A stretch of DNA of 64,000 bases from Ailurus styani. Taxonomy: Eukaryota; Chordata; Mammalia; Carnivora; Ailuridae. The position numbers were made by a program, and so were the translations under genes. Shown in pieces: positions 11,935-22,040 of this stretch. The DNA is taken from NCBI GenBank assembly GCA_002007465.1, contig LNAC01000278.1:880286-944285 (forward strand), written 5' to 3'. Below the pieces are notes generated by a model. The model worked only from the letters and a program-made list of their open reading frames with translations, ran no database searches and was not told the DNA's origin. Each line of letters starts with the position of its first letter. The first letter of the stretch is position 1.

Positions 11935-13150
11935 CTCAATGAATATTAGATAAATAAATTATAAAATTACAGAATGTTACATTTGAGTAGTCCTTCAAAC
12001 TCAACTAACTCCCTTCCTTAACACTTTTCAAACTATTTTCCATCTCCTTCCTTGGGAAGGAAGACTATGGTATTTAAAAACTTTCTCAATGACAAATATT
12101 GAAACATTTTGTTTAAGTTTTTTTTTTTTAATTTTTATTTATTCATTTGACACAGAGAGAGAGATTATAAGTAGGCAGAGAGGCAGGCAGAGAGAGAGGA
12201 GAGAGGAGGAAGCAGGCTCCCTGCTGAGCAGAGAGCCCGACGCGGCCTCGATCCCAGGACCCTGGGATCATGACCTGAGCCGAAGGCAGCGGCTTTAACC
12301 CACTGAGCCACCCAGGCGCCCGAAACATTTTGTAAGAAAAAGAAAAATTCTTATCTAAGGAGGCAGTATAAGCAAATGTCTCTTTTGCTTATCAGAGTAA
12401 TAATAAAGATAAAGAAGGAAGGGTAAACACTGTACAAAAATCCTCATGTACCAAAACCTGTTCCTGACTCTCCTTTTAAACCTCCTTGTTTCTTTACACA
12501 TCAATGTGTCCTTATGTATTGTGGCTCATCATCATCTGGAGCTGAGGTAGGAAACTAAAAACAAACAAAATAGCCTTCAAAGCACAATCACGGAAGCTGA
12601 TCCCTAACATCCTGGTATACATTACAGATAACCAGCAATTCTGTCCAGAAGGGCCTTTCTGCCTTCTGTGCTTACTGAAATTATTCTGTTAATTTCAATC
12701 TCACACAAAACATTTCTTCCAAGAAGCCTTTTCATTTCCTCCACTGAAAATAAACCATTCCTCTATTTTTCTATAGGACATTCAATATACTTTCTTGGGT
12801 AGCTCAATATTTTATGACTTGGGCCCTATCAATTTGTAATTACCTATGAAAGCTTCCATAGGACTGTGTCTAACATACAGTGGGATGAAACTAAAGTATC
12901 TGGGTGACTGCTGAATGAATCACTGATGGCACAGGAATGCAAATCCTTCCAGGGGGCCTTCTGGGTGTGAGCTTTGTTCAACATAGTGCTCACTCCTGGG
13001 ACCAACAGCAGTGGTTGTGGAAGCCCACATTCCTAGGTCAAGGGCTTCTACAGCTGGGAAGTGAAGGCATCGATAATTTAGGTGGATGTTCTATTTTAGG
13101 CAGGTGGGAAGAGTGGGAATGACCAGCCACCACAGATTTGCTGAACTGTG
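11935..13150. repeat. Ancient direct duplication, copy 1 (partner 15,640-17,240)
   Basis: Four blocks match in the same order in the partner: the TCAATGAATATTAGATAA region; 'GTGGCTCATCATC'; 'CCACTGAAAATAAACCATTC'; and the block at about 12,870-13,130 with 'TACAGTGGG', 'AAATCCTTCCAGG', 'GATAATTTAGGTGGATG' and 'GGCAGGTGG'. Spacing agrees once younger insertions are removed (offset about 3.5 kb after correction). The SINE at 12,113-12,321 exists only in this copy. Confidence 0.7.
12113..12321 (-). mobile_element. CAN SINE, minus
   Basis: It has a T-rich tail at the left, a GA-rich body and a head complement 'CTGAGCCACCCAGGCGCCC'. A 12-base target-site duplication (GAAACATTTTGT) lies at 12,101-12,112 and 12,322-12,333. 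Confidence 0.96.
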
Positions 13151-14110
13151 CTTTCTTCATCTCAGCCAAAGTTCTATTTCCTACAAATTTGGGGACTGAA
13201 ACATTTTCTACCCAGGCCTACCTTACTTTCCTTCAAGTTCACTCTCAAACCCTTCTCAGAATCAGGAGACCAGAGCTATTCCTACCACAAAGCTAATGAA
13301 TTCTAAGGGTCAGGGCTCCTCACTTGCACTGTTCCTACAATCAGGAAACATTTTTAATTATGCATTTCTGGCAAACTGCCTAAAGAAATCTCTGAAGAAA
13401 GGAATCTAAATCTCCAAGATTCTATAATTTGTTCTGACTTCTTTACTTATGAGTTCTTTTTCCTGAAGAGAAAACCCCTTTCCCAAATGGAATGAAGATG
13501 CAAAGCTAATTCCCACTAAAAGAGGAAAATTAAAAGAGAAATGAGGAACAAAAAACTCAATAGCAATTTTGGCTCCATCACGGTCTTGGAAATTTCGCCA
13601 AACACTTAACACCCCCCAAATATACAACATTAGAAGACAGAGGACATGAAAAAAATCCCCAAACACTAATGTACAGAGGAGGAGTGATAAAAACAAAAAA
13701 CAAATAAACAAAAACACCTCACCCTTGTCTGTAAAAAGTGGTTGTGGTGAAAAAGCGAGATAAACCCTGGACGGAAGGGGGCTGGTGAAGGGACAGTTAC
13801 TGGGGAAAAGAGGAGTAGGGAGAGGGACTTGGTGTGGAGAGTGACAGAGAAGCACGAGTGGGGGCACTCAGAAAGGGAAAGTGTTTTTCTACCTTCAGTT
13901 CTTCAAATAATAAGCAGCCTGGGCCTCGGTTACATGAAGTGTGATAAGAAAAGGTAGATATGGAATACGAGATGTCTGTTATTTTATCCAATCTTTGCCA
14001 CTTGTTAGATTGAAATTTCCTAAAACGCCACCAAACTTCCAAAAAGATCCCCAAGCGAGGAAGACGAACTTGAAGTCCCAGTGAAGGAAACCAGTAGGGT
14101 AAAGGGGTAA
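13150..14110. other. Non-coding approach to the CpG island
   Basis: No repeat that I can name and no convincing exon. Minus-strand frames at 13,406-13,867 and 13,797-14,198 are open by chance or composition. If the 14.5-kb exon is real this is the start of its intron 1. Confidence 0.45.
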
Positions 14111-14556
14111 GGGAACCCCTGAATTGCGCACGGAGGCGATGAGGGCGTGTGGTCAGAAAACCGAGAGGGGGTGCAAGGCGCTCGGGGAGCACCTGCAACG
14201 GGATGAAAGCCTGCCGGGAGAGCCTCTCCCCCGCGGCCGCGCAGCGTCACCTAATTCAGGGCACCCATCCAGGGTCCGAAGTGTCCGCGCGGCGACTGCT
14301 CGCGCTCTTCCCAGTTCCTCCGCTCCTGCCGCACCCCGGGCGCCGTTCGCCCCGTCGGAGCCGTCCCGGAGGACCAGGAGCACAGAGGACACGAGCGCGA
14401 CCCCCAGCGCAGCCCGCCGCCGCCTCGCCTCGGGGCCGCCGCACGGGCCACCCACACCCTGGACCGCAACCCGCCCGCCGCACCGCGGACGACCCAGCCC
14501 CAAGCCCCGAGCCCCAGCCGCCGCGGCCCGACCGAGGGCCACCGCCCCACACTCAC

Positions 14557-14569
14557 CGCGCCGCTCCAT
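14557..14569 (-). CDS. Candidate first coding exon (visible 13 bases), minus
   Basis: On the minus strand an ATG at 14,569 is followed by four codons (M-E-R-R) and one base of a fifth. A consensus splice donor GTGAGT then occupies 14,556 down to 14,551. The N gap begins three bases upstream of the ATG, so the exon's true start and frame are hidden. In the other two frames the same bases read ...DGAA or ...GWSGA and could be the end of a longer exon. I do not recognise the gene. Downstream exons would lie at lower coordinates, and none is recognisable in this window, which implies a long first intron. The alternative is chance in GC-rich DNA. Confidence 0.3.
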
Positions 14570-14572
14570 CCC

Positions 14573-14792
14573 NNNNNNNNNNNNNNNNNNNNNNNNNNNN
14601 NNNNNNNNNNNNNNNNNNNNNNNNNNNNNNNNNNNNNNNNNNNNNNNNNNNNNNNNNNNNNNNNNNNNNNNNNNNNNNNNNNNNNNNNNNNNNNNNNNNN
14701 NNNNNNNNNNNNNNNNNNNNNNNNNNNNNNNNNNNNNNNNNNNNNNNNNNNNNNNNNNNNNNNNNNNNNNNNNNNNNNNNNNNNNNNNNNNN
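14573..14792. other. Assembly gap (220 N) inside the CpG island
   Basis: A run of N in the most GC-rich part. It hides the presumed exon-1 core. Confidence 1.
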
Positions 14793-14982
14793 GCTGCCGG
14801 CTCTAGCACGCGGAGCGCGGGTTGTCAGCGGCACCCCAGCGGGCAGGCTGTCCCCAGCATTGCAGGACGTGTTAGCCACCGAGTGAGGCTTGGGGCACGA
14901 CAGGCGGAGCGAACCTTAGGCACGAGTCACCTTTTGTATCTTCCAGCAGGTAGCAGATACTCTGTCCTTGTTTAAGTGGACA

Positions 14983-15187
14983 GGGCGCCTGGGTGGCTCA
15001 GTGGGTTAAAGCCTCTGCCTTCGGCTCAGGTCATGATCCCAGGGTCCTGGGATCAAGGCCCGCATCGGGCTCTCTGCTCAGCAGGGAGCCTGCTTCCTCC
15101 TCTCTCCTCTCTCTCTCCTGCCTTTCTGCCTACTTGTAATCTCTCTCTCTCTGTGTCAAATGAATAAATAAAATCTTTTAAAAAAAA
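14983..15187 (+). mobile_element. CAN SINE, plus, young subtype
   Basis: It has an intact GGCGCCTGGGTGGCTCAGTG head, a CT-rich body and an A-rich tail. The target-site duplication AAGTGGACA is at 14,974-14,982 and 15,188-15,196. It lies just upstream of the presumed minus-strand promoter. Confidence 0.96.
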
Positions 15188-16333
15188 AAGTGGACACTTC
15201 TTTGGTGGGCACTGAATTTCTCCCAGTGGGCAATCTGATCTTCAACTTGCTTTGTCTGCCTCCTTCCACACCTTCCTTCTCCTTTTCAGAACAAAAATAC
15301 ATCTTGTGCTCAACTTTAAAACTGACCCACTTTCTTCTATCTTCGACTGTTTGTCACTTTCAAAATTAAACTACACATAACATTAAATTTTATATATAGT
15401 ACCCGGCTCAGTAAATACTAGTTAAATGCATGTCCCCCGACTATGCTCTTTGCTTCTTACCACTAAATGCTCCTTGAGTAATGTGACTCATCAACGCTGT
15501 TGGGGAAACAAACAACCAAAATTAAAGCCTTTATCTAGATGTTGGATCGCACATCATATGTGAAAAAAAAAGTGCGGCGTTTCTATTGAATAGTTAGAGT
15601 ATAAATTAGTAACACTTAACAGCCAGGAATACTCTGTCGTCTAAGCTGAGACAAAGCAGGCGCTTCATGAATACTTGCTGAATAAATGGGCAAAATTATA
15701 GGAAGGGAATTTGAAAAAAAATCCCTCAATCTCCTCCTTCCTTTAAATCTTTCTCAGATATATTAAACACCTGTCACAGTCTCCACTTTTCTTCATTAGT
15801 CAGGAGAAACATGATACTTGAAAGCATTTTCGGAGAAAGATGGTAATTCATTTCTGCAATAAAATAAATACAATTATTAACTGAGAAAGAATGAACATCA
15901 ATAATTTGTCATCTGGGACAGATCTCTCATGTGTGTAGTAAAGAAAAGAAGAAAGAAGAGGCAATACCTCCACCAAATCCTATAATAGTGTCCCAGCTCG
16001 TGGTCTTATAAACTGACTTGTTCTTACCTATAAGTGTTTCTTGGTTAAAGTGGCTCAGAATCACAGTTTTGGAACACAAGGAATCACAGGCAAATAAAAA
16101 TTCAGACACATATTTGGATGTTGGATTAATAATGAAACTTTCCAACAGATGGTATAATATTGCTATTTTATGATTATAGTATTTGTTAATCACACATAAT
16201 CACTCTGCCGATTGAAATGTTCTTCATCCTTTCCACGATGAAGAGAATACCACCTCTTCTCTGAAGCTTTCCTGTTCTCACTGAAAATCAATCATCCCAT
16301 TTGACATTATATAGTATATAGAATTCTATTTTT

Positions 16334-16520
16334 TAAAATATTTTATTTATTTATTTGACAGAGACACAGCAAGAGAGGGACCACAAGCAGGGGGAGTGGG
16401 AGAGGGGGAAGCAGGCTGTCCGCTGAGCAGGGAGCCCGATGTGGGGCTCCATCCCAGGATCCTGGGATCATGACCTGAGCCGAAGGCAGACGCTTAATGA
16501 CTGAGTCACCCGGGCGCCCC
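16334..16520 (-). mobile_element. CAN SINE, minus
   Basis: A 15-base target-site duplication (TAGAATTCTATTTTT) flanks it at 16,319-16,333 and 16,521-16,535. The head complement ends 'GAGTCACCCGGGCGCCCC'. Confidence 0.96.
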
Positions 16521-16727
16521 TAGAATTCTATTTTTGTGCCACTTGTGATTTTTATGAAGTATTTTATTTAGTTGTCTTTATTTATACTACTTAAAATATA
16601 CAGGTCTACAGTATTATGTTACTTTGGCCTATGTTCAATACAGTAGGGGCTCCTACTAAGTTTTTTCTGGAGGAATGTTGAGGGAATGACCAGTGAGCCC
16701 CGGGATAAAAATCTTTCCAGGATGCCT

Positions 16728-16893
16728 CCTCCTTCCTTCCTTCTCTTCCCTTCCTTTTCTTTCTTTCTCTTTTCTTTCTTTCTTTCTCTCTTTCTTCCTC
16801 CCTTTCTTTCTTTCTTTCTTTCTTTTTCTTTCTTTCTTCCCTCCCTTCTTTCTTTCCTTCCTTCCTTCCTTTCTTTCTCTCTCTTTCCTTTCT

Positions 16894-16937
<44 letters not shown>

Positions 16938-16953
16938 TCCTTCCTTCCTTCCT

Positions 16954-17026
<73 letters not shown>

Positions 17027-17032
17027 TTTCTC
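16728..17032. repeat. (CTTT)n / (CCTT)n tetranucleotide array, about 300 bp
   Basis: A near-pure CTTT array with CCTT interruptions, likely polymorphic. It encodes artefactual Lys/Glu/Arg-rich frames on the minus strand and Phe/Leu/Ser-rich frames on the plus strand. It sits inside the second duplication copy, replacing a spacer of a few bases in copy 1. As a polypurine/polypyrimidine tract it could form triplex or H-DNA. Confidence 0.98.
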
Positions 17033-17240
17033 CATAAGCTCTTCTCAACCTCTTGGAACTAGTGAAACCAAGTGCAATGGCCACTAAAAGTAAAGCCTGC
17101 CCCAGGTACCCTGTACCTTGAGTTGAAGGGCCTGATAATGTAGGCAGATGCTCCATGTGGCAGGTGGAGATGGGAATCCAGAACCACAGGATAGTATAGT
17201 AGACAGGTGCTTTACCTCTCAGTCATGCTTCAGTGACAGT

Positions 17241-18044
17241 CTATTTAGGAGAGTTCAGCATGGTCCACCAGACCTATCACATGTTTACTTATTCCACAAA
17301 GACTTACTGAGTACCTCCAATATGCCAGGCATTCTTCTAAGCACAGGGGTTTTTATCAGTGAACTTTAAATCCACTTCCAGGCTCTCCTCAACCATGACT
17401 AAATCCCTGGGAGAAGAGAAGAAATAATGGAAGCAGGTAGGGATGGCCCAAAGTCAAGCAGGTTCCCTGTCTTTGGTGTTGTCCTTGACCTTCACTGCAG
17501 GAGCACTTAGAAAGAACCACAGAGAGCCAGACAGGCCACAATGAGTACAAAGGCTCCAGATTCCAAAGTGTACAAAACTCACCGAGCAGGTTATTAATCT
17601 TGATTCCATGATGGTTGTAATTGAGAAACAAGGAATCAATTCAGACCACATGCTGGAAATGAATTTGAAAGAGATTGCAAACATCCAAGAAGTCTGTGTT
17701 GCCATCAGGAGAGGAAACTAAGATTGACTGAAAAAAATAAAGAAAAACTCCAGTGAGTGTATGCATATATCATATTCATCGTATGTCTAAATTAACATAT
17801 TAAATTTCAAACCCCAGTTCTTTTCCATGTATTTTAAGTTCTCTGTAAGATATTTAATTACATGAACCTCTGTGCTTGAGTCATCACATACCATGACCTT
17901 ACCTAATGTCCTAAGAACACGTGTAAGGAATTTCTCCTAATAATTAATTGTTGACCCAAAATAATACTATTGGATTAAAAAATGGAATTGTTGACGTTGT
18001 TGTGAATAAAGAAATGATGATGACAGTAATAAAAACTAGCCCTC
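17241..18044. other. Mostly unique; small open frame only
   Basis: An L2-like scrap at about 17,275-17,360 reads 'GAGTACCTCCAATATGCCAGG'. The remainder is unassigned, apart from the short frame described separately. Confidence 0.4.
17545..17721 (+). pseudogene. Short coding-like frame, possible retropseudogene remnant
   Basis: A stop-to-stop frame of about 58 residues has coding-like composition: ordinary charged and hydrophobic mix, with Met, Val, Ile, Glu and Asn in a helix-like pattern such as NLKEIANIQEVCVAIRRG. It does not start with ATG in frame, and a stop precedes it directly. No intron signals or poly-A tail are clear. I do not recognise the protein, and it may be chance. Confidence 0.15.
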
Positions 18045-18175
18045 TGTGGTCTACTCTGTGGTAGATACTGTCTTAATAATTCGTTATATTCAGTAAGTCA
18101 TTTAGTTCTCACAAGCCTGCGAGGTACTATTATCATCCCCAGTTACAAATGAAACACTGAGGCACAAAACAAAAG
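18045..18175 (-). repeat. MIR SINE fragment, minus
   Basis: It contains 'GAGGTACTATTATCATCCCC' followed by 'GAAACACTGAGGCACA', the usual complement-strand MIR landmarks. Confidence 0.6.
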
Positions 18176-18204
18176 AAGTTCAATAAAGGGCTTCTGCTGG
18201 ATTT

Positions 18205-18442
18205 GGGGTGCCTGAGTGGCTGAGTCAGTTAAGTGTCCGACTCTTGATTTTGGCTCAGGTCATGATCTTGGGGTCCTGGGATCGAGCCCTACCTCGAGCC
18301 CCATGTCAGGCTACGTGCTCAGTGGGAAGACTGCTCGAGATTCTCTCCCTCTACCCTCCTACCCTCCACTTGTGCATGCACTCTCTCTTTCTCTCAAATA
18401 AATAAGTAAATAAATAAATAAAGTCTTTTTTTTAAAAAAAAG
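18205..18442 (+). mobile_element. CAN SINE, plus, older subtype
   Basis: The head reads 'GAGTGGCTGAGTCAGTTAAG' and the body 'CGACTCTTGATTTTGG', the older 'GTTAAGTGTCCGACTCTTG' form rather than the mustelid-young form. An imperfect target-site duplication around TGCTGGATTT / TGCTGGACTT flanks it, which fits greater age. Confidence 0.9.
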
Positions 18443-18499
18443 AGTTTTTGCTGGACTTAAAGTTGATGTTAAGATGAAGATAAGTTTGATTGTTCTTTC

Positions 18500-18930
18500 C
18501 TTGGATTTCCTTGGGAATCAATCATTCCTCTTACTCTACCACTCTGGCCTTCTTGCTATTTCCCAGATACCCCAAGGTCCCTCTGGCACAGAACTTTTGC
18601 CTTTGCTGTTCCCTCTACCTGGACTGTATCTACATGACTTCCTCTTTGTTCCCTCCCAGGCTCCTGTTATTCCGTATCATTGACGTGTTCTCTGGCCAGT
18701 CCATAGAAAACAGTATTTCCCTTCTTGGATACTCCCCCATCTTTCTTACTCTGTTTTAAATGTTACCATGGCAGTTATCCCTCTACTGATTTGGTATAGT
18801 TATTAGTATGTATTTTTATTTTCCTTCACTAGTGTCGGAAGTTAAGCTCCGTGGTGGAAGGGACTCTACCTGTTTTGTTCACCATTGTATCCCCAGACCC
18901 TGGAAAAGTACTTGAAATTAATCAACAAAT
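18500..18930 (+). mobile_element. L2 LINE 3' fragment, plus
   Basis: Landmarks in order: 'CTTTTGCCTTTGCTGTTCCC', 'CTACCTGGACTG', 'AAGCTCCGTGGTGGAAGGGA' and 'TTGTTCACCATTGTATCCCC'. This is the L2 3' region. It is broken and non-coding; the 89-residue frame here is L2-derived. Confidence 0.8.
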
Positions 18931-19279
18931 GAAAAAGTTTAAAGAAAATAACATACGCCTAAATACCAGATTAATCTTTTGAAAAGAATAGTCTGTTAAC
19001 ATTTTGAAAAATTTACTCAGGTAAGAGAACCATATTGCTTTGTCAAAGATTTTACATTAGTTGCTCAGAACCAACATACTAACACGTGACAAATTTAATT
19101 ACTTCACCCATCTCTATCTGAAAGAGCCATAAATAACTCTAGAATCTAAAAATATTTCCTTCCTTCTTTAAAGTGGAGAGGCAAACATTTTCTGCTATTG
19201 TTTTTCTTTCATTTATACTGCCAAATGCTGACTTAAGAAAGCAAATACAGCTACTCCTTACCTGTGAATTCTATTCCAT

Positions 19280-19520
19280 GGTCAACATGATGCTTTTGAG
19301 TATATCCTGTCATTTAATCTCACCAAAACATTATGGGATAGGAAGATGAGATCTGTTTTTCCCAAGAGTATATCAAAAATTTTTGGAGTCAGAGTGACAT
19401 TAGAGATCATCTATTCCATTCTCCTTCATTTTATAAGGAAAGCCCAGCCCAGCTTTCCCAAAGATCATATGGTTAGTAGTTGCCCTAATTCAGCTGGAGC
19501 CAAGACCAGAGCTCTTTCTA
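19280..19520 (-). repeat. Probable MIR fragment, minus
   Basis: 'TCATTTAATCTCACC', later 'TTTTATAAGGAAA' and 'AAGATCATATGGTTAGTAG' follow the complement-strand MIR order, but divergence is high. Confidence 0.4.
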
Positions 19521-19783
19521 CAGTAACTGATAGATTAAGCTCTTAGACAGTCTCTAAGTCTATGAAATGAGATTAGAGCACCTACCCAACTCATTTTTAG
19601 TTTCATGTGTAAATATTTAAGCTATACTGACATGTTTAAACAGGAAATTTGTTCTACAGATTTACTCCTATTATTTTGGAGGTCTGGCCTATTAAGTTAC
19701 TAAAATTAATGTCCTAAAAAAAATGTACCCAATGAGGAGTTTGGTTTGCTCTTGAAGTAGAAAGTTGTCCTGAGACATTCTGG

Positions 19784-19831
<48 letters not shown>
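19784..19831. repeat. (AC)n dinucleotide microsatellite
   Basis: About 24 uninterrupted AC units. Confidence 0.99.
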
Positions 19832-19832
<1 letters not shown>

Positions 19833-20206
19833 TACTGCCTTTCTCCTAGGGAGAAGGCTGGCTGGCTTTAGGAAAGAGTAAAGCCCAGTGGAAACATTGC
19901 TAATCTCTTTCTTTATCTACTTACTGAACAAATATTGCTGAACTCTGAGAAACAATGCTACCAGTAGGGACTTTAATAAGTGTTTATCTTTCTAACTGCA
20001 TATTTATATAGGGGTGACTGCCTGTGGCATGCTTGCTAGAGGATTGGGAAGTGGTTGATTGTAAAAGTTGAAAAACATTTAGTTTTACAAACCTGTTTCA
20101 GCAAAGTCTCCTTTTAAGTTTATTCAACAGAAGGTTGCATTCTATAGCATCAGAAGAACTGTTATTATCTCATCATTTAGGTACCTGGACTTAAACTATT
20201 TTATCC

Positions 20207-20380
20207 TGGGATGCCTGGGTGACTTGGTCAGCTAAGTGTCTGCCTCTGGATCAGGTCATGGTCCCACGTTGGGCTCCCTGCTCAGCGAAGAGCCTGTTTC
20301 TCCCTCTGCCTGCTGCTCCCCCTGCTTGTGCTCTGTCTCTCTGACAAATAAATAAAATCTTTTAAAAAAAACTTAAAAAA
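20207..20380 (+). mobile_element. CAN SINE, plus
   Basis: The target-site duplication TAAACTATTTTAT at 20,192-20,204 and 20,381-20,393 defines the ends. The middle is shortened relative to full copies. Confidence 0.94.
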
Positions 20381-20393
20381 TAAACTATTTTAT

Positions 20394-21399
20394 TCTGAAA
20401 CTATCTCAATAGCTAGGGCTTAAATTAGAAGGAAGAAAATATAAGGAAAAAACTAGTCCTCTGAGTTAATAATCCTATTAACTCTTATTGGTGTCTGGAA
20501 ATGTCTGTAAACGCTTCTGTTTCAAAGACCTTGGAAAATATTAATTGATTATCACTGTTGGACTGGTGTCTTTTGCCAATGATATATTTGACATTGTTAT
20601 TATGCTTGATGACATATTCAGTTTAGGGTGCTCATCAGTGTAATTAAATTTTGTCTGGGAGCTACATGGTCCTAGAGTGTATGAGATCACAAACATAACC
20701 ATATACGTTACTAGCCAGAAAGCTGATGAAATCCCTGTTATGTAACATCACTGAAACCATCAGCTTAGTATATTCAGGGTGGAGAACAAATGGAGTAGCA
20801 AACAAGGCATCAAGACTGTAAGTTACCTTGCCTAAGGGTTAGCCTGAGTTGTGCTACAAAGGTGAAACATGCATCTCTCCTATGAATAGATGAAGACAAA
20901 CACGCTTAGTTGGAATGAACAAGATCAAGCCAACTTCTAATGACTTCCTTCTGGGTAATGACTAAGAATCAAGAGCAGGGGAAAAAGAGTTCCATTCTGG
21001 AAAAATGACTAAAAGATAAAACAACTTTATCAAGAAACCAGAATCTAAGTAAATGAGTAGACCAGTAGACAAGAGGTCTTGATATAGACCTTGGCGTTAC
21101 TTAGATACTAAAATAAGTAGAAGCATAGAATGTGGGTCAAGGAACAGTGGCTTTGTAGAAAGACTCTTTGAAGGTGTTTCATGAAGAACTGGTATTTTAA
21201 TCTACACAAGCTTTTCTTGAATACCAAGTCAGTGAAATGGAGCTGCCAATCTCAATAGCAATGTTATATTCAGGAATTAGTGTTTGAAGTGCTATGAAAT
21301 TGAAGGGGCTAGGTGGTTTTGGTAGTGGGGGTGGGACAAGACTTGGGGGAGAAGGAAAATTTCTTGAGAACAAAGTGGGTCACTGATTTATCTTACAAG
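20394..21399. other. Unique non-coding stretch
   Basis: I see no repeat or exon that I can name. Confidence 0.5.
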
Positions 21400-22040
21400 G
21401 TGTTATGGGCTGAATTGTGTTCCCTCAAAACTCATATGTTGAGGTTCTAATCCCTCATACCTCAGAATGTGACTATATTTGGAAATAAGGACTTTAAAAA
21501 GATACTAAATTAAAAATGAGGCCATTAGTGTGGGCCCTAATACAATATGACTGATGTTCCTATAAGAAGAGAAGAGTAGAGGGTGCCTGGGTAGCTCAGT
21601 TGGTTAAGTGGCCAACTCTTGATTTCAGTTCAGGTCATGATCTCAGGGTCTTGAGCTCAAGCCTTGCAACAGGCCTCACAATGAGATGGGAGAGTGCGCC
21701 TTGGGATTCTCTCTCTCCCTCTCCCCCTCACCACACTCTCTCATGCTCTCTCTCTCTCTCGCTCTCAAATTTAAGTCTAAAAAAAAAAAAGAAGGAAGAG
21801 AAGATTAGGACATAGAAACACACAGACCATGTAAAGACACCCAGAGAGATCATGTGAAGACACAGGGAGAATACAGCTATCTATAAGCTGAAAGAAGCCT
21901 CAGAAGAAACCAGCCACACCAAGACCTCGATCTTAAGCTTTTAGCTTCCAGAATTGTGAAAAAATAAATTTCTGTTAAGCCACCCAGTCTGTGGTACTTT
22001 GTTATGGCATCTGTAGCAAAGCAACACACAACACCATATA
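21400..22040 (+). mobile_element. Old interspersed repeat (LTR/MER type), plus, with nested SINE
   Basis: It contains 'GAATTGTGTTCCCTCAAAAC', 'CTCAGAATGTGACTATATTT', 'CATGTGAAGACACAGGGAG', 'CCTCAGAAGAAACCAGCC' and 'AAGCCACCCAGTCTGTGG'. This is a very common mammalian interspersed repeat. Its class (LTR/MaLR-like or MER) I cannot fix from memory. Relatives lie at 25.1 kb (plus) and 49.75 kb (minus). Confidence 0.65.
21581..21790 (+). mobile_element. CAN SINE, plus, older subtype
   Basis: The head GGGTGCCTGGGTAGCTCAGT is present, with 'CAACTCTTGATTTCAG', a long CT-rich stretch and an A tail. A short target-site duplication around GAAGAGAAGA is visible. It interrupts the surrounding older repeat. 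Confidence 0.93.

Larger units (their letters stand above)
7500..11935 (+). mobile_element. Old L1 LINE (L1M type), plus, degenerate
   Basis: It runs from the ORF1-ORF2 spacer ('GACAATAGCACGAAGG') through recognisable ORF2 DNA: 'AAAAGGCAGAGATCAACAAA', 'TTCATGGATTGGAAAACTC', 'CTACAGTAGTCAAAATAGCA' and 'CAAATTGGGAGAAAATATCTG'. It ends in a 3' untranslated region with 'GGTACCTGGGGGCAGGGG' and 'CATGGGTGTACATG'. Stops and frameshifts break ORF2 everywhere; the longest remaining frame is about 90 residues. ORF2 would have encoded an endonuclease and reverse transcriptase, now dead. A hAT MITE and, inside that, a SINE interrupt it at 10.55-10.94 kb. Confidence 0.9.
14110..14932 (-). promoter_or_regulatory. 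CpG island, likely promoter of a minus-strand gene (copy 2)
   Basis: The sequence is very GC-rich and CpG-dense, in contrast to the AT-rich surroundings, with GC boxes such as CGGGGCCGCCGC and no TATA box that I can see. It is cut by a 220-N gap. The orientation is inferred from the ATG plus splice donor on the minus strand at 14,551-14,569. The right-hand part (14,793-14,932) would then be the 5' side, containing the start site or 5' untranslated region. Its edges recur at 3.1-3.7 kb. CpG islands often act in both directions, so a plus-strand transcript cannot be excluded. Confidence 0.7.
15640..17240. repeat. Ancient direct duplication, copy 2 (partner 11,935-13,150)
   Basis: It holds the same ordered blocks as copy 1: 'CTGAATAAATGGGC' and 'CAGTCTCCACTTTTC'; 'GTGGCTCAGAATC'; 'CACTGAAAATCAATCATCC'; and the block at about 16,630-17,180 with 'TACAGTAGGGG', 'AAATCTTTCCAGG', 'GATAATGTAGGCAGATG' and 'GGCAGGTGG'. 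A SINE (16,334-16,520) and the CTTT array occur only here, so both came after the duplication. Confidence 0.7.

Noticed and set aside
14551..14572. Resemblance of one reading frame (GWSGA) to the end of an NKG2D-ligand (ULBP/RAET1) signal peptide in a tandemly duplicated locus
   Set aside because: Five residues next to a gap prove nothing, the splice phase differs from that family, and no alpha-domain exon is visible on the minus strand.
14153..14809. Minus-strand 218-codon frame beginning M-E-R-R-G and containing a hydrophobic stretch (ALGVALVSSVLLVL)
   Set aside because: It reads straight through a consensus GTGAGT donor into GC-rich, stop-poor CpG-island DNA and crosses N. The hydrophobic stretch is more likely translated intron than a membrane segment.
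14976..15167. Frames encoding 'GWLSGLKPLPSAQVM' (also at 5,257, 10,553, 12,143, 26,126 and 61,603)
   Set aside because: This peptide is the translation of the CAN SINE in one frame, not a gene family.
16619..17156. Lys/Glu/Arg-rich and Phe/Leu/Ser-rich frames of up to 166 residues
   Set aside because: They are translations of the (CTTT)n array.
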